A stretch of 15,568 nucleotides of DNA. Source: Zygnema cylindricum. Its lineage: Eukaryota > Streptophyta > Zygnematophyceae > Zygnematales > Zygnemataceae. Every line of letters starts with the position of its first letter. The first letter of the stretch is position 1. A program made the position numbers and the translations under genes. The DNA lies in contig JBBHKE010003449.1 of the NCBI GenBank assembly GCA_037447655.1, positions 64,001 to 79,568 of the forward strand, in the 5' to 3' direction. The notes below the pieces were generated by a model. That model did no database searches. It saw only the letters and a program-made list of their open reading frames with translations, and had not been told where the DNA came from. Positions 8,560 to 15,568 of the stretch are shown here, in pieces.

Positions 8560-9787
8560 CGCGCTAGACGACAAACTTAAGTACATAAAAAATTTAAAGA
8601 TAACGAAACTTGTATAGTAGTAATTTTAAATTTTTGGTACGGCCGCAGATTTTTTATTTTTTTTCGAAGTTATGGAGGAAAACAATAGAAAATTACTGTA
8701 TTTTTAGCACATGCGAAAGTACCCTAAGTTAGAAAGATTAAACTAACAAGACATCGTTAATGAAAAACAAAAATGTTTAAAGACTACGAGAACAAAGAAG
8801 ACAGTGTCAAAAAAATTAAGTATTTTCAAAGGCCAATTAATGATCTCAAAAATAACATTTTTTGTTGACTAGCGAAGTCAAGAGTGTCGTGCATGTGCAT
8901 ACAATCGTTAAATAACATGCATCACACCCAATTAGCGTTGCCCCAAATGTATGGACCGCACATATCTACGCTAAAACCAGAAGCAAATATATACCAACAT
9001 AAATATTTATGAATCAGCTCAAGAAAACAAATAAAAGTACAACGACAAGTTTAGTAGGTTAAGAGGGAAAAAGGATGTAATTGAATATTTGCGACAGTAG
9101 CCACTAAGCCCTGAAGTCTTCAATATTCCCTACAAGAGTCCAACTAGCATGCAGCAGCCTCCCCTCGACCAGATGAAGATACCCAGAAAACCGACACTTC
9201 CCAAGTTAGGGGAAAAGAGAGGCTGCCGGCGGAAACCGCGGACAAACAACAATAAAGCACATGGTTCACATGCCAAAATTCATAAACCACGGCAAGGGAG
9301 AGATAGTCTGGAGGGAAACCTTGCAGGCTGGCTTGCGCTGGTAGATTAGGTAAGGGCTTTAGTACAGAAAAAAAAGATCGGAAAAACTTAGAGACAACAG
9401 CTAGCAAGAGACTAAGGATTCACAGTTAGAAACCCTAACTGAACCACTAAAATATACTAAATATCTGCAAAAAATTCCAACTGCAACAAAAAGGTTTGAG
9501 AAATCCCGAGAATGCAGATTGCCAAAAAGCGACAACTTGTCAAGCTCGAGTGCTTTTCAGGCACCCCTTTTTATTACCGAGGATTTCTGTACTCTTCCTA
9601 CCCGTAGTGTTCTCAGATTACGGAGAAGTAAGAACAACCAGCCAGAAGGATTATAGTATTTCCTCTACGGAACAAGACGCACTTTATTTCGTTCCTAACA
9701 GAGGCCGGACGACAAAGTTCTACTGTCTGAAAGATCGCAGTTCCGCTACATAGCACTAGCTTCCACCAGCCCTAGTGGGGGGTACAT
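8560..9787. other. unassigned spacer, no gene seen
   Basis: AT-rich DNA to about 9140, then a more balanced segment. A fragment at 8929-8978 carries CCAATTAGCGT and TACGCTAAAA, like the subterminal motifs of the CACCGCC TIR family, and may be a relic. CAGTTAG-AAACC-CTAACTG (about 9422-9440) is a 7-bp hairpin. Open frames at 9144-9407 (minus) and 9496-9753 (plus) have no recognisable domains and are not called. Confidence 0.5.
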
Positions 9788-10277
9788 TGTGGATTGCCAC
9801 GTAGACTTCCATACTGTAATCTAGATTATGCTGTTAGCTGTTTGTAGCAATTTAGTTCAGGTTCAGCTGACTAGTGGTTCATTTATTACATTAAGTCAAA
9901 GCTTTGCACTTCTGTGTCCTTTTAGTAGTTTGTCTTACAAACTATGGAACAAATAATAACTTCCGGCCGCGGATCTAGCCGTAGTCAGAGGTCCAACTTT
10001 TTGCCCCAAGTGTAGCACACATTATTTTGTCTTATGTCAGTTCGGTTGCCGTTGCTGGCTGCTCATTGGCTAATAGCCTAGGTTTGACTTTTGGACCTGA
10101 AACTGGACAAGCTTTTGCTGTATAAGGCACTTGGGGCCGAAAGAGACACGTTGCTTTTCAATACTGTCTCCTGTGAAAACCCTCAGAAAATCTAACAAAC
10201 TTTATTTTGGAAGAATCTTTGTTTTGTTTGACTTTATTGCCATCTTTGTTTTGGATCGGTCCATTGCGGGAATCACA
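9788..10277 (+). mobile_element. probable 5' LTR of a Gypsy-like element
   Basis: The proposed LTR starts TGTGGATTGCC (9788) and ends GGGAATCACA (10277). These ends are imperfect inverses beginning TGTG, as expected of LTR termini. A TATA-like TATAAG lies at about 10121 inside a U3-like stretch, leaving roughly 130 bp for R-U5, which is a normal proportion. A TGG suitable for the start of a tRNA primer site occurs at 10286, 8 nt downstream, but I could not match it to a tRNA. A gag-like ORF begins 565 bp later on the same strand. No 3' LTR is present, so the boundaries are inferred from the ends alone. Confidence 0.4.
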
Positions 10278-10842
10278 GTTCGGGCTGGTAGTTGGCACTA
10301 TCGTCCCTTTGGGTGATTTTTGAATCTTTCGCTGCTTGAATCTGAGAAGAGTCTGGTCGGTTCCGAACTGCGGACACCGAGGGTTGAAGGAGTACCATAC
10401 CTATTTGCACTACCATTGGGAGAGAGTTCGCCCTTGTCTCTTTGTCCTTGTAAATTGCCCGGGTATGTTAAGCTTGCTTCGCCATCTTTTCTATCTTCCA
10501 TCTTATATTTTATTTCTGTGGTCAAGGTGATATTGTTAAATCTGAAACAGCCATTCCTATTTAATTCTATGTGTCCACGTGGTAGTGCATTTGTGTATTC
10601 ACTTGTAGTTTCTTTTGCTTTGGCGTGAACTCCTCGGAGTATAACTTCCACTTCCTTGTATCGAAACAGTGGGTTTTGAGGGAACAAATGCTATAGACTT
10701 CCCGTGAATAAGTACAATACTGAAAAGCTACCTGTCTCCTTCGGATTAGAGGGGATAGGAGCTTTTGACTTTAGAAGCTCTCTCTCGACGTAAGCGAGTT
10801 TTGTTTACTTTCGTTTCTTCTTCTTACGAGACCTTTGTCATC
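10278..10842 (+). other. untranslated leader of the Gypsy-like element
   Basis: This region lies between the proposed LTR and the gag ATG at 10843. Open frames on both strands (for example 10298-10687 minus) have no recognisable features and look incidental. The length of about 565 bp is plausible for a plant Gypsy leader. Confidence 0.35.
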
Positions 10843-11165
10843 ATGGGGGGAGGCAAAGCTCAAGATAAGAATCACTCCGATGCCAGGCCGGAAGAACGGG
10901 CGAATCAAGAAGCGGTGGCACCAGAAGAAGAGTCTCAGGTTCCCGAAGTATCCGTCCCTTTCACCTTGTCTGCAAACATAGAGCGGTTTCTCAGGGGATG
11001 ATGCCTGAGCCTGTGAGAGCTGAGACTCCTCCAAAACTGCCCGAACCACAAACTTCGCCCCCATCTCCTCCTAGCCTCACTCCTGAACATTTTCCCTCCT
11101 TGGCGGAGGCCTCCTAAACCTTTGCCGAGGAAAGAAAGGAGTCGAGAGCACAGGCACAAGAAATG
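10843..11165 (+). pseudogene. gag: Gypsy-like gag N-terminus, truncated and frameshifted
   Basis: The chosen start is ATG 10843, the first Met after the leader, which opens MGGGKAQDKNHSDARPEE. About 52 acidic, charged codons end at TGA 10999-11001. A neighbouring frame then continues with proline-rich sequence (MPEPVRAETPPK, SPPSPPSLTPEH), meets another stop (TAA near 11117) and runs on as a helical EERKESRAQAQEMK stretch. Charged, proline-rich N-termini are usual in plant Gypsy gag, but no diagnostic domain is visible here, so the call rests on the LTR-like DNA upstream and the capsid-like piece at 14319-14681. The sequence stops where the minus-strand Copia copy B begins. Confidence 0.5.
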
Positions 11166-11339
11166 AAATTCTATGGGCTCCATTGCCCACAGAATTCGCA
11201 GATCCAAAAGAAGCTAATCTAGATAGTGCCGACTCCAAGTTGATATAAACCCCAATGAATGATCCCTTGACAATCAAAACCCCAATACACCTTCACCCCA
11301 GTGAAGAGAAGACCTTTTGTGTGCTCAGTTCCACCACAT
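11165..11339 (-). pseudogene. gag: Copia gag N-terminal remnant (copy B)
   Basis: The start is inferred at ATG 11339, about 63 nt after the last leader hairpin, matching copies A and C. An indel near the start shifts the frame; the following codons read VELSTQKVFSSLG, then stop. Further on, SRLASFGSANSVGNGAH aligns with GFASANISDNGSAL of copy C. The fragment ends within about 60 codons at the junction with the plus-strand gag. It also contains CTTCAC-TGGG-GTGAAG (11291-11306), a hairpin like the fifth leader stem. It is non-functional. Confidence 0.6.
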
Positions 11340-11401
11340 AATGCAAAGCTTGAATATGTGTTTTGGACAATACTCCCCACTTTGACTTTCCCACTAAATA
11401 A

Positions 11402-11561
11402 GTGCCACCCTGGCACGCAAAGACTCTGACCGACTACACCCCTGTGTAGCTTAGACTCCCCTGAGTGCGCAGCAAAAAGAATCACTGAATTTGCTCACCC
11501 GAGCATTAAGTTATGGTTGGTCAAAGATGACCTTTATAGTTACAAGCTCTCTTAGAGAGAG
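11402..11561 (-). ncRNA. structured retroelement leader, hairpin chain (copy B)
   Basis: The minus-strand hairpins from 5' to 3' are: CTCTCT-CTA-AGAGAG (11547-11561); GGTCA-TCTT-TGACC (11519-11532); TGCTC-GGGT-GAGCA (11492-11505); ACTC-AGGG-GAGT (11455-11466); CTACAC-AGGG-GTGTAG (11434-11449); and GTGCCA-GGG-TGGCAC (11402-11416). The linkers AAATTCAGTGATTCTTTTTG and GGTCAGAGTCTTTG are shared with copy C apart from single-base differences. This is the cleanest of the three copies, with six short perfect stems in 160 nt. Confidence 0.75.
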
Positions 11562-11631
11562 GTACCTAAATATCACTAAGTCTTGGTCTGCCTACTTACG
11601 ACTACCTACTACTAAACCCTAGTCCAATAGG

Positions 11632-11785
11632 AACACTATATAGTACGAAAAGGTACAATGGGCGATGTACTTATTGTACGACCATTGTACGAAAAGGTCT
11701 ATAAGGTGACACCTGTCAAATCGGAAGCCATGGTTCCTCCTTCCATCTTCTCCGGTATCAAATAATGTGGCGCCACGTGGCACCG
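11632..11785 (-). promoter_or_regulatory. Copia U3 promoter (copy B): TATA, GTAC triad, G-box
   Basis: On the minus strand ACTATATAGTG (11645 to about 11633) is the best TATA match of the three copies. It is preceded by GTAC-N5-GTAC-N7-GTAC within 11664-11699, with GTACGAAAAGG at the plus-strand 3' side. The palindromic G-box GCCACGTGGC lies at 11772-11781. The hairpin leader begins about 70 nt downstream of the TATA, which places it at the very 5' end of the transcript. Confidence 0.62.
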
Positions 11786-11979
11786 CGTGACGCTATCTAC
11801 GTATGCCGCCAAAAGCTCACTTCGCGTGGTGGCTATAATACCGGCCGTCCGATCAAAACATATTTTACACGGTTCAGATTTGCGTACATGCAGGAATTGC
11901 TCCTTTTGGTTAGTCTGCTGTCAATTAGCTGTTGCGTTAAAGTTTATGTATTTATAAAACCCGTGTACTGTTTCGACAA

Positions 11980-12060
11980 CGCCTTATTGGTTAAGGCTTA
12001 CCTCTACAAATATAACCATAGATCATGGTTCAAATCTGGTCAAGAACAGTTTTTGGTTAT
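11980..12060 (+). mobile_element. SINE head fragment, tRNA-like
   Basis: The A-box-like TTGGTTAAGGC starts at 11987 and the B-box-like GGTTCAAATCT at 12027, 40 nt apart. The sequence resembles the head at 12143-12192, but no tail follows before the next head. It is either a 3'-truncated SINE or the first half of a dimeric one. Confidence 0.5.
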
Positions 12061-12134
12061 TTGTTAGTTTGTTAAAACTCTCTACTTCTACGCTTATAAA
12101 TACCTATTGTACCCCAAACATGCCATCGTTTACT

Positions 12135-12382
12135 CTAAGCTATTGGCTAAAGCCAACATCTAATATAGTGTGTAGGTACCAGGATCAAATCCTAAATTCG
12201 GCACAATCATTTTGGTACAAACGACGAATTAGCCTATCTTCTTTAGACGGCCATGGCTCTAGCTCTCTCTCTAGTCTTCAGTGACTGCAACAAGTATGAG
12301 GACCGGAGAGATTTGAGCCAGAAGCAGGCTGCCTTTGTTGACTTACTCTATTTATTTTTTGCAATATAGACCTAGAAAATAC
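12135..12382 (+). mobile_element. tRNA-headed SINE (copy 2)
   Basis: The A-box-like TTGGCTAAAGCC at 12143 and the B-box-like GGATCAAATCC at 12182 are 39 nt apart. The tail from 12249 (GGCCATGGCT, a CT-run, CAGTGACTGCAACAAGTA, GCAGGCTGCCT) ends AGACCTAGAAAATAC (12368-12382), as in the SINE at 1890-2142. The total of about 248 bp matches copy 1. The tRNA-like head differs strongly from copy 1 while the tail is conserved. Confidence 0.68.
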
Positions 12383-12456
12383 ATACATTTCAACAAGAAA
12401 GAAACCGAGTGTCACCTTGTGTCAGGCCAAAGAGGCAAGCTCAATAGGAGCCCCTT

Positions 12457-14681
12457 TTGGGTCCTCTTCCGGAGGTCGGGCTTCATACCAGATCAAAGAT
12501 TCCCAGGGCCGAAATTCAGATCGACCCTGTGGTTTTGACGGATCCCAGCCACCCAGGTCGAAAGGAACTCCTTGCTCTTCATGATCTTCATAAACCGAAG
12601 GTGAAGCAGGAGTTGGTGCAGAGAGTGGCTTGGTCGGATCGACCCCGGGTGGTTAAACTAGTGGGAGGGGTGGTGGAGATTCTAAGCAGCTCTTCAAAGA
12701 GTGGTTCCTCACAGTCCTTGCAGGAAAGGCCTAGGAGGGCTCCTCCTTCTCGCCCTCCTCTATCTCTTCCCAAGACACTGCAGCAAGGCGACCGTCTCGG
12801 GTGCGCCCTATTCGAGGTCTCGTAGGGGAGCAGGTGGCAGCGAGAGAGGGGTTCCAGAGCCAGTGAGGGGGAAGAAGTTTGACCATAGAGATAGTAAGGG
12901 TAGATTTGCACCTCTTCCCAAGGAAGAATCTTCCCAAACGCCGGCGCCAGTCTCCACCCAGAGATCTTCCCCTATGGCACACCGTGTTCGCCCTGACGGA
13001 GGGTTCTGGCGACCTGAACACACTAACCCAGAGGTTCCAAAAGCAGAACCAAAAGAGTTGTCCGAGGGATTGTGGAGAGCCAGGCCTACAGATCCAGAAA
13101 TTCTAGGAGCAGGGATAGCTGATCTGACCAGAGTAGTGGAAAGGGCTAAGGAACTAGTGGGAATTTTGAAATCTCTGGGCGAGGCTACAGGGGGGGCTGG
13201 ACGCGTCACAATAGATTGGGAGGCTTTTGAGGAAGAAAGGAGAAAGTTGTGGGAGCAGGAATTGAACCTTATCCGGGAAGCTTGGCGGAGGTCAAGTGGG
13301 ATCCTCAGTGGGCGGATTCCTCCAACACCAATAGCGGAACCCCCGTCCGGAGCTCAACCCCAGGCTCCTTCCTCGGAGACAGGTCAAGAACCTCCTCTTC
13401 AGCGGGAAGAGGGGGTAGACACAAGACCTAATATTGGGAGTTTGGGTGCAGATTCACCGTCTGAAATCGCAGCGGCTCCACAAAGAGAGCCTACTTTTGT
13501 TTCGGTGGAGGTTTCTGCAGCTGTTGAGGCCTTAGTGGAGTTACGACTGGACGAAAGAATTCAAATACCCTTGAGACCGTCTACACCTCCTTCGCCTCCA
13601 CCAGACTGTCCCTTGATCCTCCTCCTTTCCCTCCTCATCCTCCTACCTCTCACTCCCACGATCCGGCAGCAGAACCCCGGGACAATCCCATCTCCTTTCC
13701 CTTACTGGAGCAGACCATGGGTCACCAGGTCCGGTGAATTTACCCTACAAGTCAGACCTCTTCTCTCCTCCTCACCGTCGTTCCCCATCCTCCAGTTCTG
13801 GAACTCCTCCTCCTGAAACTTCCCGAAGACGGCCCCGGAAACAAACCCCTTTCTGGAGACGAACTCCTTCTCCTCAGAACTGGCCTTCGTCGTCTCCTTC
13901 TCCATCCCTGCCCAGAGATCAACCTTTGAACTATCCTCGGATCCACATCCGTTCAGAGGAGACAGTTCTTAAGGACGAAAGGTATTCCCGTGGATATCTA
14001 GGAGTGGACAAAGGGGAATGGGCCCTTCCTTCTACTACCGCAGGCCAGACAAGTCTTCAGACGCAGATACTCTCTGCACCCAAGGGGCCAGGAGTTCTCC
14101 CCGAGTGGAATACCGTTCCTCCAGCCATCCTTTCAGGGGTTGGTACTTCCTCTGCGGGAGGAGTTTCCACACCTCGCAGAGAAGCACCTCCTACCGGAGG
14201 AGAAGGCGACTCCGATCCCGAAGAACAGGACAAAGGGGTCACTTCGCCGGCACAGTTCGTCAGTCCCACAGCCCTTTCCTTTTCTCTGTTCACCCAATCA
14301 GCGGAAGAAGAGAAAGAAATGGGGGATATTCGAATATTTACAGGGGACATCTCGGGGATCGCTTTCTCAGATTTCGAGTTGTTCTGGAAATTGTTCACCC
14401 AATTAGAAATCAATAAGTACAGGGGAGGAGCAGTGCCGAATGACTTCGAGACGACCCTCTTTCCCATGATGGTCAACTACCTCTCTGGAGGGGCGTTGGC
14501 AGACTATAGGGAGCGTCAACCTCTTTTGATGGCTCCTAGCATCAAGATATCTGATCCCACTCTTGATGCTGCCGTTTTTCAAACGGAGGCTGACTTGGCT
14601 ACAACGGCGGCCACCCCTGTGACAGCCACATTCACCGATGATATGAAAGTGCAAGCCCAAGGAAGGGCCTATGTTTGTTGA
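12457..14681 (+). pseudogene. gag: Gypsy-like gag, proline-rich, frame-broken
   Basis: Coding-like sequence switches frame at least twice: 12457 to about 12785 (frame 1; KPKVKQELVQRVAWSDRP and a Pro/Ser-rich stretch), about 12785 to 13600 (frame 2; charged segments, then a helical WEAFEEERRKLWEQELNLI, Pro/Gln-rich linker), a mixed Pro/Ser tract around 13590-13740, and 13734-14681 (frame 3). The last part contains a capsid-like core from Met 14319: DIRIFTGDISGIAFSDFELF, NYLSGGALADYRER, as in plant LTR-retrotransposon gag. No zinc knuckle, protease or RT follows, because the minus-strand Copia copy C begins at about 14685. Whether this belongs to the same insertion as 9788-11165 is unproven. 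Gypsy rather than another LTR family is inferred from the gag style only. Confidence 0.6.
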
Positions 14682-14689
14682 AAGTCATG

Positions 14690-14915
14690 GGCATTAAGAC
14701 TCGGCTTTGATCCACTCCCACTAGGAGTCACACTTGCACTAGAAGGAGCAGGTGGAGCACTAGGGCTAATAGGAGTACTTGCAATAAGAGCTGAGCCATT
14801 ATCAGATATGTTAGCGGAAGCAAACCCAGAGAGAAATGCCTACAAGACTAGATCTATAGTGTAAGATATGTAACTCCAAACGAAAGAGGTATTTCTGTAA
14901 CTCTGAGACCTCCAT
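14690..14915 (-). pseudogene. gag: Copia gag N-terminal remnant (copy C)
   Basis: The start is ATG 14915, opening MEVSELQKYLFRLEL, which aligns with MGDTELQV of copy A and lies at a similar distance (about 74 nt) from the last hairpin. A frameshift or stop follows (TAA near 14817). Another frame carries GFASANISDNGSALIA, a Ser/Pro/Ala-rich stretch, and KPSLNAHDF, which resembles the LNGHNY-type motif before the first gag helix in Copia proteins. The fragment ends at the junction with the plus-strand gag. It is non-functional. Confidence 0.6.
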
Positions 14916-14988
14916 AAGTCCTCAGAGTGGACAGGTTCTAAGAAGCCTCTAGGATAATCCTGACCCCTTTGTGTTTAAGCAAAAATAA

Positions 14989-15147
14989 CTACCACCTTGG
15001 CAGACAAAAACTCTGACCACCTTCACCTCTGTGAAGACAAGACTCCCCTGAGTCGATAGCAAAAAGAATCTCTGAATTTGCTCCCCTGAGCAGTAAGTAA
15101 TGGAGGGTCAAAGTTGACCTTTTGTACAAAAGCTCTCTGGGAGAGAG
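14989..15147 (-). ncRNA. structured retroelement leader, hairpin chain (copy C)
   Basis: The minus-strand hairpins from 5' to 3' are: CTCTCT-CCC-AGAGAG (15133-15147); GGTCAA-CT-TTGACC (15106-15119); TGCTC-AGGG-GAGCA (15079-15092); GACTC-AGGG-GAGTC (15041-15054); CTTCAC-AGAG-GTGAAG (15021-15036); and CTGCCA-AGG-TGGTAG (14989-15003). The last stem has a G-U pair on the minus strand that would be A-C on the plus strand. A 12-nt palindrome, TTTTGTACAAAA (15120-15131), sits between the first two stems. Confidence 0.75.
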
Positions 15148-15189
15148 GGTCCAATCTCCTAATTTTTCTAAGTCCTATCTCTCTCACAG

Positions 15190-15320
15190 ACTCTATCTAC
15201 TGATGTACGGAACGAATCAGAATTGAGTTCTGTACGCAAAAGTACAGCTGCCGGTGTACTTTAGGTACGGACATTGTACGACAAGGCCTAAATGTCGACA
15301 TATGTCATATCCGGGTTCGA
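15190..15320 (-). promoter_or_regulatory. Copia U3 region (copy C) with GTAC triad
   Basis: GTAC-N5-GTAC-N7-GTAC lies within 15253-15288 and ends in GTACGACAAGGCC, identical in spacing to copies A and B. Additional GTACs lie at 15204 and near 15233 and 15242. The TATA seen in copies A and B is not recognisable here. Confidence 0.5.
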
Positions 15321-15486
15321 TGCCATAATCTCCGGGGATTCCACGATCCAACGACATTTCGCCACCCGTCATCTGATGTGGCGATGGCCACAAACCGCCG
15401 AAAACTTCCTCCGCGATCTCGGCGCTAATTGCGGCCGTCCAATTAGAATCTAATTTAATCGTAGCCGTAATAAATACATGTGCGGT

Positions 15487-15510
15487 ATTTGTTTCATTTA
15501 CGAAACAAAT
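15487..15510. repeat. 9-bp inverted repeat in outer U3 of copy C
   Basis: ATTTGTTTC-ATTTAC-GAAACAAAT is a perfect 9-bp inverted repeat with a 6-nt spacer. It corresponds in position and in its ATTTGTTTC core to the inverted repeat at 1743-1765 in copy A. Confidence 0.6.
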
Positions 15511-15568
15511 GCGCGGTATTGATTTATAGTCCGTACCGTAATCCGTACTTTATATATTACCGGATCTA

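Larger units (their letters stand above)
11165..11885 (-). mobile_element. Ty1/Copia 5' fragment (copy B)
   Basis: On the minus strand, U3-like DNA (about 11885 to 11630), the hairpin leader (11561 to 11402) and the first codons of gag (11339 to about 11165) are homologous to copies A and C. It has no pol and no second LTR. It abuts the plus-strand Gypsy-like gag at about 11165, giving a tail-to-tail chimeric junction. Confidence 0.75.
14690..15568 (-). mobile_element. Ty1/Copia 5' fragment (copy C), runs off window
   Basis: On the minus strand it reads U3-like DNA from the window edge to about 15190, the hairpin leader (15147 to 14989), and a gag N-terminus (14915 to about 14690). It is homologous to copies A and B and in the same orientation. 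It abuts the plus-strand gag at about 14685. No TATA as clear as in B is seen, suggesting decay. Confidence 0.75.

Noticed and set aside
9144-9407. Overlapping open frames on both strands
   Set aside because: Neither product is recognisable; the two overlap fully and neither has supporting context.
9422-9440. AAACCCTAA, a plant telomere-like motif
   Set aside because: It occurs only once, inside a small hairpin; there is no tandem TTTAGGG array.
10298-10687. 129-codon minus-strand open frame in the Gypsy leader
   Set aside because: It opposes the leader of the plus-strand element, shows no domain, and a stop-free stretch of this length can occur by chance.
12588-13209. Several minus-strand frames opposite the Gypsy-like gag
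   Set aside because: They are antisense shadows of a GC- and proline-rich coding-like stretch, without motifs of their own.
14989-15003. Primer-binding site at TGGTAGTTAT or its equivalents after stem 6
   Set aside because: It begins TGG but lies within a paired stem and does not match the usual initiator-Met primer site; the three copies disagree beyond the first bases.

Overview
The window looks like repeat-rich nuclear DNA from a eukaryote, most likely a land plant. The reasons are a Ty1/Copia element with a UBN2-like gag, a CX2CX4HX4C zinc knuckle and a D-S-G protease start; a second, Gypsy-like gag; tRNA-headed SINEs; and short TIR elements flanked by TA, all in AT-rich DNA full of decayed repeats. 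I cannot name the species. I found no convincing intact host gene. Nearly every open frame is short and falls inside repeat remains.

Layout. (1) 1-1765, minus strand: the 5' part of a decayed Copia element, with promoter/LTR-like DNA, a structured leader, gag and the first codons of protease. (2) 1890-2142: a SINE, then a roughly 62-bp tandem repeat (2204-2401) and featureless AT-rich DNA. (3) 3885-6190: a family of TIR elements with ends CACCGC(C/G)AATCG flanked by TA. It includes one clean 217-bp MITE (5972-6188) and a possible 2.1-kb non-autonomous relative filled with GTAC-rich tandem repeats. (4) 6189-9787: unassigned DNA with a GC-rich island, a 50-bp inverted repeat around a 500-bp spacer, and several short repeats and palindromes. 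(5) 9788-11165, plus strand: a probable Gypsy-like LTR, leader and gag N-terminus. (6) 11165-11885, minus: a second Copia 5' fragment. (7) 11980-12382: one SINE head and one complete SINE. (8) 12457-14681, plus: a frame-broken Gypsy-like gag with a capsid-like C-terminus. (9) 14690-15568, minus: a third Copia 5' fragment that runs off the window.

Main discovery. The three Copia fragments diverge in primary sequence, but their leaders share an ordered chain of about six short hairpins between the TATA region and the gag start. Several stems differ by compensatory changes. The few non-Watson-Crick pairs are G-U only when read on the minus strand, which is the retroelement sense strand. This points to a selected RNA structure in the 5' leader, perhaps for packaging, dimerisation or translation. 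Upstream of it, all three copies keep three GTAC cores at fixed spacing (N5, then N7). I consider this leader-plus-promoter module the most promising undescribed feature here.

All coordinates and alignments were made by eye. No folding, database search or alignment software was run.
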